Shown: positions 57,020 through 64,000 of the stretch, one piece after another | How the letters are laid out: every line of letters starts with the position of its first letter | How positions within the stretch are numbered: the first letter of the stretch is position 1 | DNA from: Phycisphaerales bacterium | GTDB lineage: Bacteria > Planctomycetota > UBA1135 > UBA2386 | Length of the DNA stretch: 64,000 nt | NCBI GenBank assembly: GCA_020247305.1 | Contig: JADCJE010000094.1 | Coordinates: 1 to 64,000, forward strand | Direction: 5' to 3' | The notes under the pieces: generated by a model | Database searches by the model: none | What the model was told of the DNA's origin: nothing | Seen by the model: only the letters and a program-made list of their open reading frames with translations | Program-made: the position numbers and the translations under genes

Positions 57020-57475
57020 ATGACTGCACCGTCGCTCGCCACCACAGCGCCCGCCGACGTCGCCGCGCAACCGCGTCCGGCGGCGGCGCAGCGCGCGACG
57101 CAGCGCACCCTGCGCGTGCTCGTGGTCGAGGACGAACCGCTGACGGCGCAGATCTTCGCGCTCGCGCTCGCCCGGGACGGCATGGACGTCGACGTGTGCC
57201 GCAACGGGCTGCAGGCGCAGAAGCGCATCGAGCAGCGCCGGCCGAGCGCCGTCGTGCTCGACATGAGCCTGCCGCTGCGCTCCGGCGCCGACCTGCTGCG
57301 TCACCTGCGCGCCGTCGGCTTGCGCGATCTGCCGGTCATCGTCGTCAGCGGCGCCGACCGCCGCGACGTCGGCCTCGCGCGCGCCGACCTCTGGCCCGGG
57401 GCCTGGGTCGACAAACCGGTGCGCCCGCGCGACCTCGTCGCCGTCGTGCGCGAGTTCCTGACCGATCCGCGCTGA
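57020..57475 (+). CDS. Single-domain response regulator (CheY-like)
   Basis: 151 residues. A 30-residue Ala/Pro-rich tail leads into one receiver domain with acid pair E37/D38 (VLVVEDEPL), phosphoacceptor D81 (VVLDMSLPLRSG), switch residue S110 (VIVVSGAD) and K132 (VDKPVRP). No output domain, so it acts by protein contact or as a phosphorelay step. No kinase gene is adjacent. It converges on the minus-strand gene that ends at 57485, with 9 bp between stops. Confidence 0.9.
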   Translation: MTAPSLATTAPADVAAQPRPAAAQRATQRTLRVLVVEDEPLTAQIFALALARDGMDVDVCRNGLQAQKRIEQRRPSAVVLDMSLPLRSGADLLRHLRAVGLRDLPVIVVSGADRRDVGLARADLWPGAWVDKPVRPRDLVAVVREFLTDPR

Positions 57476-57484
57476 CGGCGGGGA

Positions 57485-58999
57485 TCAGCGCGCCAGCGCC
57501 CGGCGCACGAAGTCGGCGATCGCGTCCGCCGAACCCGACAGGCCGAAGGGCCAAGCGGCCAGAACCGCCGGCAGCGCTTCCGTCCGTGGCGCCGGCAACC
57601 GCTGCGCCTGCCGCGCGGCGACGAACTCCAGGCTGCGGTCGACCGCGCCGCCGCCGAAGCCGTCCGAACGCACGTACGCCAGCGGCAGGCCATCGGCGGC
57701 GGCCGCCGTCGCGGCCATCAACGCGCCACCGTCGACGAAGCAGGCGGCGGCGAGCGTCGGGCGCAGGCGCGGCAGCGCAAAGGCGGCGACCGTCGCGGCT
57801 TCGCGCTCGGCGACGAGCACGACCGCGTCCGCCGCGGCGTCGCAGTGCCGCATGAGCCACGGCAGCGCCGCCGCCAACGCGGCGGCGTAGTCGACGCCGC
57901 CGCCGGGTGACGCCACGAATGCGACGTTCCAGTCGTCGGCGCGACCGAACTCGGGCCACTCGCGCGCCGTCCAACCGGGCGCCCGCACGACCGGCAACGC
58001 CGGCCGGTCCGATCGACCGTCCAGCGTCGGCGCCCCGGCGGCGACGACGACCAACGGCCGCGGCCCGTTCGCGCGCGCCCGTCGCAGCACGGCGACGAGC
58101 GACGCCGCGCCGCCGACCGGGATCGCGACGGCGAGGTCGCCATCGCACCCATCCGCGGCCGGTCGCCCGGCCTCGACGTTCGCCAGCGCGCGCTCCAGGC
58201 GCTGCAGATCGGCCACGGCGTCGCTCTGCCCGAGGCATGGTTCGCCGGCGTAGGCCGACTGCACGCGCTCGGCGAGCCCGCGCAGGACCGCGTCGTCGTC
58301 GCCGCCACGGGCAGCGCGCTTGCCCAGCGCGCCGAGCGCCGCTTCCGCGCGCGCCTGGTAGCCGCGCAGCACGTGGAACGTCCAGCACACGCAGGGATCG
58401 ATCGCCGCCGGCGCAGCCTCGCCGATGCGCGTGCGCACCGTCGCGGTGTAGGCGCCGTCGGCCAACGCTGCGCCGGGCACGGCGGTCGTCGGCCGCGCCA
58501 TGCGCACGTCGCGCTCCTCGGTGTGCTCGCGGATGGCCCCGGTCCAGACCACCGCGCCGGCGGCGTCACGGACCTCGACCTCGAAGGCGATCTTCGCCGG
58601 AAACGGCAGCGCGTAGCCGAGGAATGGACTGACGTGCGCGTCGCGGCAGGCTTCGTTCGCGGCCGTAGGGTCGCACACCTCGGGCAGCACGAAGGCGCCC
58701 ATCGCCGCGCGCAGCGTGAACGCGGCGTCGGCGTCGACGCCGCGCAGGTAGGCGAGCGCGTCAGCGAGCCGCGCGAATGGCACGCCATCGTCGGGCTTCG
58801 GCTTGGCGAGAATGCGCGCGACGACGGCGCGGTCGGTGTCGTCGCGGCCGGCGAGCTCGCGGCGGACCTCGGCGCGACGCGCTTCGAGGTGCAGGTAGTT
58901 CCAGTGCTCGCGCGTCGCCATGCCCTGCGCGGCAGCGCCGGCGGCGAGCGCGCCGGCGAGGATCAACCCGGCAGCAGCGAGTAGTGCTCTTTCACCCAT
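57485..58999 (-). CDS. Exported protein with degenerate hydrolase-like C-terminus
   Basis: 504 residues. The signal peptide is within MGERALLAAAGLILAGALAA. The middle (about 85-200) contains Cys-bearing and immunoglobulin-like beta segments (AKIAFEVEVRDAAGAVVWTG). The last ~220 residues resemble an alpha/beta-hydrolase fold (RPLVVVAAGAPTLDGRS, ALPWLMRHCDAAADAVVLVA), but the nucleophile elbow GxSxG reads VAEREA, so esterase or peptidase activity is unlikely. No named family recognised. The ATG at 58999 gives a proper signal peptide and makes the gene overlap the upstream gluzincin-fold gene by 37 bp, suggesting coupled translation. Confidence 0.6.
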   Translation of the reverse strand: MGERALLAAAGLILAGALAAGAAAQGMATREHWNYLHLEARRAEVRRELAGRDDTDRAVVARILAKPKPDDGVPFARLADALAYLRGVDADAAFTLRAAMGAFVLPEVCDPTAANEACRDAHVSPFLGYALPFPAKIAFEVEVRDAAGAVVWTGAIREHTEERDVRMARPTTAVPGAALADGAYTATVRTRIGEAAPAAIDPCVCWTFHVLRGYQARAEAALGALGKRAARGGDDDAVLRGLAERVQSAYAGEPCLGQSDAVADLQRLERALANVEAGRPAADGCDGDLAVAIPVGGAASLVAVLRRARANGPRPLVVVAAGAPTLDGRSDRPALPVVRAPGWTAREWPEFGRADDWNVAFVASPGGGVDYAAALAAALPWLMRHCDAAADAVVLVAEREAATVAAFALPRLRPTLAAACFVDGGALMAATAAAADGLPLAYVRSDGFGGGAVDRSLEFVAARQAQRLPAPRTEALPAVLAAWPFGLSGSADAIADFVRRALAR

Positions 59000-60123
59000 T
59001 GGCGGAAGGCCTCGTCGATGGTCAACGGAGTGTAGCCGAACGCCTGCTGCAGTGCGTCGCGCGTCGGCGTCTCCTTCTTCACCAGCCGCAGGAAGTCGCG
59101 GAACTTCGCGCCGCCCTGCGACTGCAGCAGGAAGTCCACGAACGCGAAGCACAGCGCGTGCTCGACGAACGACAACTGGTCGCTGTTCTTCGACGCGAAC
59201 TCGGCGAACGGCGTCGCCTTGCCCTCGTCGACGATGCGCCGCACCGCGGGCCGCCACTTGCCGCCCTTGAAGCTCGCGGGCGCCTGCAACAGGATCTCCT
59301 CGAAGCAGAAGTTCGTGCACTTGCCGACGACGTTCTCCTCGAACCAGTGCGGGACGCCCTCGTCGAGCCAGCCGTGGCCGCGGTTGCCGAACCACATCGC
59401 CGTGCGCATCTGGCTGAGCAGCAGGTGCGCGACGTTGTGCACGACGGCGCGGTGCAGCGCCTCGTCGTCGGGCAGGGAACGACGATCGTGGTAGACCGTG
59501 TAGACGTACTCCGGCCCCATCAGCTTGAGTCCGATCGCGGCCGCTGGACCGAGGCCGGTGAGCCGCGGCCCGATCAGCTGCTGGTCCTTGCCCTCCTCGC
59601 TGAGCACGACCAGCATGCGGTCGGGCACGTCGGCGTCGGTGAGTTCGAACGTGGCAAGGAACTTCGCGTGCAGTTGCTCCAGGCGCTCGCCGTAGAGGTG
59701 CACGCGGGCGTGCGGGTCGATCTTGTCGCGGCCGACCGTCGTCGGCTTGAGCGTCGAGGCGAGGTCGAAGTGCGGCGTCTGCAGGTGCAGGTAGGGCTCG
59801 CGGGCGGTCACCGCGTCGACCTGCTTGCGGCGCGCGGCGAGCCACTCGCGCGCGAGCCGCTGGCGATCGGCGAGGCCGGCCTCCGCCGCGGTGTTGGCGC
59901 AGTGCCGGCAATCGACCGCGAGTGCGCCGCTGCACGCCTTGCACTCGGCGACGACACTGCACATGCGCGCCACCGGCCCCGACTCGACGTCGAGCAACTT
60001 GCCGTGCTTGCTGCAGGTCTGCGTGCCGCGGTTGAAGCAGAGCCGGCACGACGGCGAAGCCTCCTGGGCGGGCAGGAGCCACGCGCACAGCAGCGCGCAG
60101 CTGGCGACGAGCAGCGATCGCAT
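58963..60123 (-). CDS. Exported gluzincin-fold protein lacking the catalytic Glu
   Basis: 386 residues. The signal peptide is MRSLLVASCALLCAWLLPAQ. Residues 26-75 carry a Cys cluster (C26, C29, C61, C64, C72 and C75, with CKAC and CRHC), which looks like a zinc ribbon. The C-terminal ~260 residues resemble a gluzincin metallopeptidase: the helix with HNVAH (H229, H233) and, 22 residues later, WLDEGVPHWFEE (E255). The HEXXH Glu is replaced by N230, so a classical peptidase mechanism is lost although zinc binding may persist. The ATG at 60123 fits the signal peptide and lies 7 bp after TAATCT. Confidence 0.75.
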   Translation of the reverse strand: MRSLLVASCALLCAWLLPAQEASPSCRLCFNRGTQTCSKHGKLLDVESGPVARMCSVVAECKACSGALAVDCRHCANTAAEAGLADRQRLAREWLAARRKQVDAVTAREPYLHLQTPHFDLASTLKPTTVGRDKIDPHARVHLYGERLEQLHAKFLATFELTDADVPDRMLVVLSEEGKDQQLIGPRLTGLGPAAAIGLKLMGPEYVYTVYHDRRSLPDDEALHRAVVHNVAHLLLSQMRTAMWFGNRGHGWLDEGVPHWFEENVVGKCTNFCFEEILLQAPASFKGGKWRPAVRRIVDEGKATPFAEFASKNSDQLSFVEHALCFAFVDFLLQSQGGAKFRDFLRLVKKETPTRDALQQAFGYTPLTIDEAFRQWVKEHYSLLPG

Positions 60124-60130
60124 GGCCAGC

Positions 60131-60136
60131 AGATTA
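60131..60136 (-). promoter_or_regulatory. -10-like element, predicted leaderless promoter
   Basis: Minus strand TAATCT (60136-60131), 7 bp (GCTGGCC) before the ATG at 60123. It is the closest match to TATAAT among the near-start hexamers in this window. Confidence 0.5.
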
Positions 60137-60204
60137 CCGCAGGCCGACGACGGCGCGGCAGGAAGCGCGCCCGGCCACCGTCCGGCAGTCCGGGCAGCCA
60201 CCGC

Positions 60205-61071
60205 TCACGGCACCTGCAGCGACTTGTGCACTTGCGGCAGCACGCGCGCGTCGAAGCCGGCGCGCTGCGCCATCGCCAGGTACCGCATCAGGTCGAGGCG
60301 GGCGACGGTCTTCGCCACCGCGCCGAACGGCGTCACCGGTTGCAGCACGAGCAGGATCTTCTCGCGCACCGGCGCAAGGTCGGCGAGCGCGCGCTCCACC
60401 GCCGCGTCGCCGGTCTTGTCCGTCAGCACGATCTTCACGTCGACGGAGGCGCCGCGCTGCAGCGCGATCTCGCAGCAACGGCGGTGCAGCGCGCCGAAGC
60501 CCTGGCCGGGCGCCAGCGCGAATTCGGCCTTGGCCGGCGCGCCGAGCGTCTCGGGCAGCTTGTAGTCCGCGCTGAGGTGGTCCACCTGGTCGACGCACTT
60601 CTGCAGCGCGTCGGGATGCACGGCCGCGGTCTCCAGATGCACGCGCAGGCCCTTGCCGCGCACCTGCCGACCGAACTCGCGCACCCACTCGGGGAACACG
60701 AGCGGTTCGCCGCCGGTGACGCTGACGCGGCTCTGGCGGGCGCCGGGCTCGCTCGCCGCCACGACCTGCCGCACCAGTTCCGCAGCGCGATCGGCAGCGA
60801 CCGGATTCGGTTCGTGCAGTTCGCGGAGGCCCGTGCGCACCGGCACACGCGGCGGCGCTTCGTAGCTATTCGGCGTGTCGCAGTAGAGACAACGCAGCGG
60901 ACACGTGGCGAGGCGCACGAAGGCCATCGGCACGCCCACGAAGCGGCCTTCGCCTTGCACCGAGTGGAAGATCTCGATCAGCGGCGCCTTCGGCACGGCG
61001 ACGCCCGGCTTCGCCGACGGCGATGCCTGCGCCTTGCCTTCCAGCGACTTCAGGGCCTGCTTCAGGTCCAT
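60205..61071 (-). CDS. queE: 7-carboxy-7-deazaguanine synthase QueE
   Basis: 288 residues. QueE is a radical-SAM enzyme converting 6-carboxytetrahydropterin to 7-carboxy-7-deazaguanine, the committed step toward queuosine in tRNA. The substrate-binding opening is IEIFHSVQGEGRFVGVPMAF. The 4Fe-4S motif CxxxCxxC is in ATCPLRCLYCDTPNSY. SVTGGEPLVFP and VHLETAAVHP follow. It carries about 40 extra N-terminal residues before the core (MDLKQALKSLEGKAQASPSA). The ATG at 61071 is chosen as the first good start; the preceding in-frame sequence is low-complexity Pro/Arg. Other que genes are not in the window. Confidence 0.92.
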   Translation of the reverse strand: MDLKQALKSLEGKAQASPSAKPGVAVPKAPLIEIFHSVQGEGRFVGVPMAFVRLATCPLRCLYCDTPNSYEAPPRVPVRTGLRELHEPNPVAADRAAELVRQVVAASEPGARQSRVSVTGGEPLVFPEWVREFGRQVRGKGLRVHLETAAVHPDALQKCVDQVDHLSADYKLPETLGAPAKAEFALAPGQGFGALHRRCCEIALQRGASVDVKIVLTDKTGDAAVERALADLAPVREKILLVLQPVTPFGAVAKTVARLDLMRYLAMAQRAGFDARVLPQVHKSLQVP

Positions 61072-61154
61072 GGCACGACAGCGGCGCGGTGACCGGACGC
61101 AGCGCGGCGACGGAACGCGCTGCCGCGACGGTCCGTGCGCAGCGCGCGGGCGAC

Positions 61155-61184
61155 CGATGGCCCGCAGTCCGATGGCCCGCAGTC
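61155..61184. repeat. 15-bp tandem direct repeat, two units
   Basis: CGATGGCCCGCAGTC occurs at 61155-61169 and exactly again at 61170-61184, in the gap between queE and the small basic protein gene. No gene is supported there. Confidence 0.85.
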
Positions 61185-61222
61185 CAACGGGGCCGGGGCG
61201 CGCACTCGCGCCCTGCGGCGCA

Positions 61223-61498
61223 TCACTTCTTGGCCGGGGCGGCCTTGGCGGCCGGGGCGGCCTTGGCGGCCGGAGCGGCCTTCGCACCGCCGGCTGCCGG
61301 CTTGGCGTCGCCGGCGTCGGCCTTCTTCGCCTTGGCCTTGGCCTTGAAGCTCGTGCGGACCTTCGGCAGGCCTTCGACGCGGTGGCCGTCCTGCCACTTG
61401 CCGGACTTCTTCAGGGCTGCGAGGCGCTCGATGCGCGTCCAGACGTTGCGCTGGCCGCCGCCGGAGGTGGAGGTCTTGAGACTGCTGTGGATCGTCAT
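61223..61498 (-). CDS. PVC-type small basic protein with Ala/Lys tail
   Basis: 91 residues. The first ~55 (MTIHSSLKTS, RNVWTRIERLAALKKSGKWQ, GLPKVRTSFKAKAK) match the small basic protein family known from Planctomycetes, Verrucomicrobia and Chlamydiae, thought to be ribosome- or nucleic-acid-associated. The last ~30 residues are a repeated AAPAAK tail reminiscent of histone H1-like proteins, encoded by 18-bp tandem repeats. The short core and strong charge are normal for the family; the tail is an addition. The ATG at 61498 matches the family start. The gene stands 33 bp after the upstream membrane-protein gene. Confidence 0.85.
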   Translation of the reverse strand: MTIHSSLKTSTSGGGQRNVWTRIERLAALKKSGKWQDGHRVEGLPKVRTSFKAKAKAKKADAGDAKPAAGGAKAAPAAKAAPAAKAAPAKK

Positions 61499-61531
61499 GA
61501 CGGATTCTGCGGGCGAAAAGGGCCGAGCAGT

Positions 61532-62128
61532 CTACCGAACCACGTAGGCCTTCGGCCAGCCCTGGATCGTGTTCCTGAGTTCGACGAAGTTCGGATCGGG
61601 CACCTCGACCGGCAGCGACAGCAGCAAATTGCGGGTCGCCGTCTCGTCGGCGGAGCCGTCGTAGTAGACGGCAACGCCCCAGGTCTTGCCCGCCTTCGTG
61701 GCCCACTGGTGCGGGCGGGCACGCAGCAGCTTGCGGGCCATCAGCCAGTCGCACAGGCCCTTGGCACTGGCCTTGGCCTCGGCCTCGGGGCGACCCGGGT
61801 ACAGGGCCACCAGGAACGCCTGCCGGGACAACGGCTGGGCGTCGAACTCGCCGACGAAGCTGGGCGCGACCGGGCCATTGCCGGCCCCCGCGCGCAGATC
61901 GAGTTGCGGCTTGCCGGCGCCACCCGCCTGCCCACCGAGGAAAAAGCCGCCGACGAAGGCGGCCAACGCGCCGCCGACGGCCAGCCACAAGGGCAACAGC
62001 CGGGCCTTCGCCGCCGGTTCGGGCAACCAGGCCGCGCGCCCAAAGCACGCTTCCCAGAGGCTCCGCACCGTCTTGCCCAGACCGCCGCGCCCGCGCGAAC
62101 GCGAGCGCGAACCCAACAACATCGCCAT
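61532..62128 (-). CDS. Single-span membrane protein of unknown function
   Basis: 198 residues. A basic cytoplasmic N-terminus (SRSRSRGRGGLGKTVRSL) precedes one transmembrane helix (LLPLWLAVGGALAAFVGGFF, about 46-65). A ~120-residue outer domain follows, with FDAQPLSRQAFLVALYPGRP, WATKAGKTWGVAVYYDGSAD and a final VELRNTIQGWPKAYVVR. The outer domain has a compact alpha/beta look somewhat like SPOR-type peptidoglycan-binding domains, but I see no firm family. The ATG at 62128 is used. It lies just upstream of the small basic protein gene on the same strand. Confidence 0.65.
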   Translation of the reverse strand: MAMLLGSRSRSRGRGGLGKTVRSLWEACFGRAAWLPEPAAKARLLPLWLAVGGALAAFVGGFFLGGQAGGAGKPQLDLRAGAGNGPVAPSFVGEFDAQPLSRQAFLVALYPGRPEAEAKASAKGLCDWLMARKLLRARPHQWATKAGKTWGVAVYYDGSADETATRNLLLSLPVEVPDPNFVELRNTIQGWPKAYVVR

Positions 62129-62349
62129 GTCGCTCGACCTACGACCCACGACACACCCCCGCGAAACGTGATGGCGGCCGCGGCGACGACCGAGGCGTCG
62201 ACGACCACCGAACCTGCGCGCCGACGCGAATGGCGCCGACGAACCGCTGACCGCGCGCCACCGACCAAGCAGCGCGTACGTTCGAACGTAGCAACGCGCG
62301 CGCATCCGCGCAACGCCACCGGCGCGGAAGTCCGCCGGCGGCGGCAGGA

Positions 62350-64000
62350 TCATTCGGCGGCGAGCTTGCGCAGTGCGGCGATCACGCCCGGCTCGGCGTC
62401 GGCGTCCGGGTTCGCGACATACGCGCGCGCCGTCGCGCGCGCATCCTCGGCCTTGCCCTGCTTCTGCAGCACCGCGCACAGCAGCCAGGTCTGGCGCTCG
62501 GCGCCGAGGCCGTTGCGCCGCTGGCCGGCGACGGCTTCGCGACAGCAGCGCTCGACCTCGGCCAGATCGGCGCCGGGTTCCTCGTAAAGCGCCGTCGCCA
62601 ACAGCCATGCGCCCCAGTGCTGGTCGGGCAGCAGGTGACGGCACCGGCGGAAGGCCGCGATGGCCGCGGCGCGGTCGCCGCTGCGCAGGCTGGCGACGCC
62701 GCGCTCCTCCGCCAACCGCCACAGGCGTTCGAGCTGCACGCGAATCTCCGCGGTGGCGAACTCCGGCGCCGCGGCGCGGACGCACCGTGCGAAGGCATCG
62801 CCGGCGCCGTCGTCGTCGCGGCGCAGCAGTCGGTCGTAGCCGAGCGCCGCCAGCGCCTCGGTGTAGAGCAAGCGCGCCTCGTCGAGGTCCGGCAACGCGC
62901 GCCACGCGATCTCGAGGTGCTTCACCGCGTCGGCGTGGCGACGCTCCTCCTTGGCCATGCGGCCCAACACGAGGTGCGCCTTGTGCTCGTCCGGGTTGTA
63001 GGCGAGCGCCCGCTCGACGAGGCGACGGACCTCGCTGCGGTCGGGCTGGTTGTCCGACAGCCGCGCGTACGCGCGGCCGATCAGCACGTTGGCCAACACC
63101 TTCGCCACGTCCGTGTCGCCGGGCCGCGCCGCGAGGTAGGCCTCCAACTGCAACTCCGCGTCGCCGAGTTTGCCCTGGCCGACGAGCGCCAGCGCGAGTT
63201 CCTGGCGCAGCGCCGGATCGGGCCGCGCGCGCAGGCCGCCGCGCGCGTACTCCTCCGCCGCCGCCCACTGTTCGCGTTCGCGCATCAGCCGCGCGGCGCC
63301 GAGCCACGCCGCCGCCGACTGCGGATCGGCGGCCTGGGCCGCGCGGTAGTGCCGGACCGCTGCCAGAGCGCGATCGCGCACGCGTTCCCACTCCGCCTTG
63401 GCGCAGTGCAGGCCGGCGTGCTGCGGGTGCGCGGCGAGGGCCGGATCGAGGCGGCCGTCGGCGGCGAGTCCACGGGCATCGTCGGCGGCGAGCACGGGCA
63501 CGGCGCCGGCCTTCGCCTTGGCGAGCAGGTCCTCGCGGCAGGCCGCGAGCAGGCGCAAGGCCCCGAAGGCGACGACGTCGGGGTGTTCGGGTGCGAGGGC
63601 GAGCGCCGCTGCGTGCATCGCCTCCGCGCCGGCCTCGTCGCCCGCGAGCTGCAGCGGTTCGAAGGCGGCGAGTTGGCATTGCAGCAGCCAGCCGTCGGCC
63701 TCGGCGATGCGCTTGCTGCCGGTCTCGCGGGCGCGCTGCGCCGCCGCCGCGGCGACCGCCGCGCGGGCTTCGGTGGCCGCGCGCGCGTAGTCGGCGTCCG
63801 CCATCGCGATGCGCACGAGCAGCTGGCGCGCGCGCACCTCGTGGATCGGATACCGCGCCGCGGCGGTCGCCTTCTCCAGGTGCCCCTTCACGTCGGCGAG
63901 CACGGCGGGGCCGCGCTGCAACCGGTCGTAGACGAGGTTGAGGTGCGCAACCGCGTTGGCGTCGTCGACGGCGAGGCTCGCGCGCCACAGCGTCTCGTCG
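62350..64000 (-). CDS. TPR-repeat protein, 5' end beyond the window
   Basis: The frame is open to the window edge, so about 550 C-terminal residues are seen and the start is missing. The sequence is a string of tetratricopeptide-like helical pairs (for example QSAAAWLGAARLMREREQWA, GKLGDAELQLEAYLAARPGD, NPDEHKAHLVLGRMAKEERR). TPR arrays mediate protein binding; nothing identifies the partner. The last residues are VIAALRKLAAE. No signal peptide can be judged because the N-terminus is outside. It is followed by a ~220-bp gap on the same strand with no supported gene. Confidence 0.8.
   Translation of the reverse strand, partial: DETLWRASLAVDDANAVAHLNLVYDRLQRGPAVLADVKGHLEKATAAARYPIHEVRARQLLVRIAMADADYARAATEARAAVAAAAAQRARETGSKRIAEADGWLLQCQLAAFEPLQLAGDEAGAEAMHAAALALAPEHPDVVAFGALRLLAACREDLLAKAKAGAVPVLAADDARGLAADGRLDPALAAHPQHAGLHCAKAEWERVRDRALAAVRHYRAAQAADPQSAAAWLGAARLMREREQWAAAEEYARGGLRARPDPALRQELALALVGQGKLGDAELQLEAYLAARPGDTDVAKVLANVLIGRAYARLSDNQPDRSEVRRLVERALAYNPDEHKAHLVLGRMAKEERRHADAVKHLEIAWRALPDLDEARLLYTEALAALGYDRLLRRDDDGAGDAFARCVRAAAPEFATAEIRVQLERLWRLAEERGVASLRSGDRAAAIAAFRRCRHLLPDQHWGAWLLATALYEEPGADLAEVERCCREAVAGQRRNGLGAERQTWLLCAVLQKQGKAEDARATARAYVANPDADAEPGVIAALRKLAAE

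Noticed and set aside
61160-61220. GC-rich inverted stretches after several genes as rho-independent terminators
   Set aside because: None is followed by a T-run on the transcribed strand, so no terminator could be supported anywhere in the window.

Overview
The window looks like chromosomal DNA of a planctomycete (PVC superphylum). The sequence is strikingly GC-rich. It carries lineage-typical families: a DUF1549/DUF1553 protein next to a DUF1501 protein, two small c-type cytochrome proteins of the planctomycete type (one fused to leucine-rich repeats), the PVC small basic protein, and secreted proteins with the 'GCQL...LD' type C-terminal domain common in planctomycetes. The LpxD gene and type II secretion genes imply a diderm envelope. 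Placement below phylum level is not possible from the sequence alone. No phage, IS element, CRISPR array or rRNA operon was seen.

Layout. 1-5.7 kb: rpmH (bL34), a GT4 glycosyltransferase, a TPR protein ending in two RNA-polymerase alpha-CTD-like domains, ruvA, and convergent mnmG. 5.9-11.9 kb: a HEAT-like exported protein, then tig-clpP-clpX-rlmN. 12-16.6 kb (minus strand): PDZ protein, accA, and a histidine kinase/NtrC-type regulator pair. 16.7-21.7 kb: a Sua5-like/LMW-phosphatase fusion, then the minus-strand cluster EIIA, membrane spermidine-synthase-like protein, lpxD. 21.9-27.3 kb: type II secretion genes gspD-gspE-gspF with start/stop overlaps. 27.4-31 kb: CCA-adding-type nucleotidyltransferase and type III glutamine synthetase. 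31-42.2 kb: a hypothetical exported protein overlapping a giant AsmA/DUF748-like protein, then the DUF1549, DUF1501 and cytochrome group. 42.2-47.9 kb: secreted YVTN propeller and repeat-rich proteins, a gene remnant, a Dabb protein and tRNA-Pro(CGG). 48.4-57.5 kb: mgtE, an aldo/keto reductase, feoAB, pnp, a DUF2058 protein, a PilZ protein, a methyltransferase and a single-domain response regulator. 57.5-64 kb (all minus strand): exported hypothetical proteins, a gluzincin-fold protein lacking the catalytic Glu, queE, the PVC small basic protein, a membrane protein and a TPR protein cut by the window edge.

The most distinctive non-genic feature is an interspersed repeat of about 165 bp, present in four copies (near 11.9, 42.5, 47.6 and 56.2 kb). 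Its best-preserved ends form the inverted pair CTAGGAGTCTGCGYCAC / GTGRCGCAGACTCCTAG, and it has an internal hairpin. Its CTAG termini supply the TAG stop codon of two genes and a -10-like hexamer just upstream of a third. One copy abuts a gene remnant, and another sits beside a tRNA gene with its terminal motif amplified about five times. I do not recognise this family.

A second recurring pattern is a -10-like hexamer (TAGACT, TAATCT, TAGTCT, TAGCTT, TATCTT) ending only 6-10 bases before a start codon. This suggests frequent leaderless transcription. Other items worth a look are the TPR/double alpha-CTD protein, the Sua5-phosphatase fusion with eroded Sua5 motifs, and the HNVAH pseudo-peptidase.
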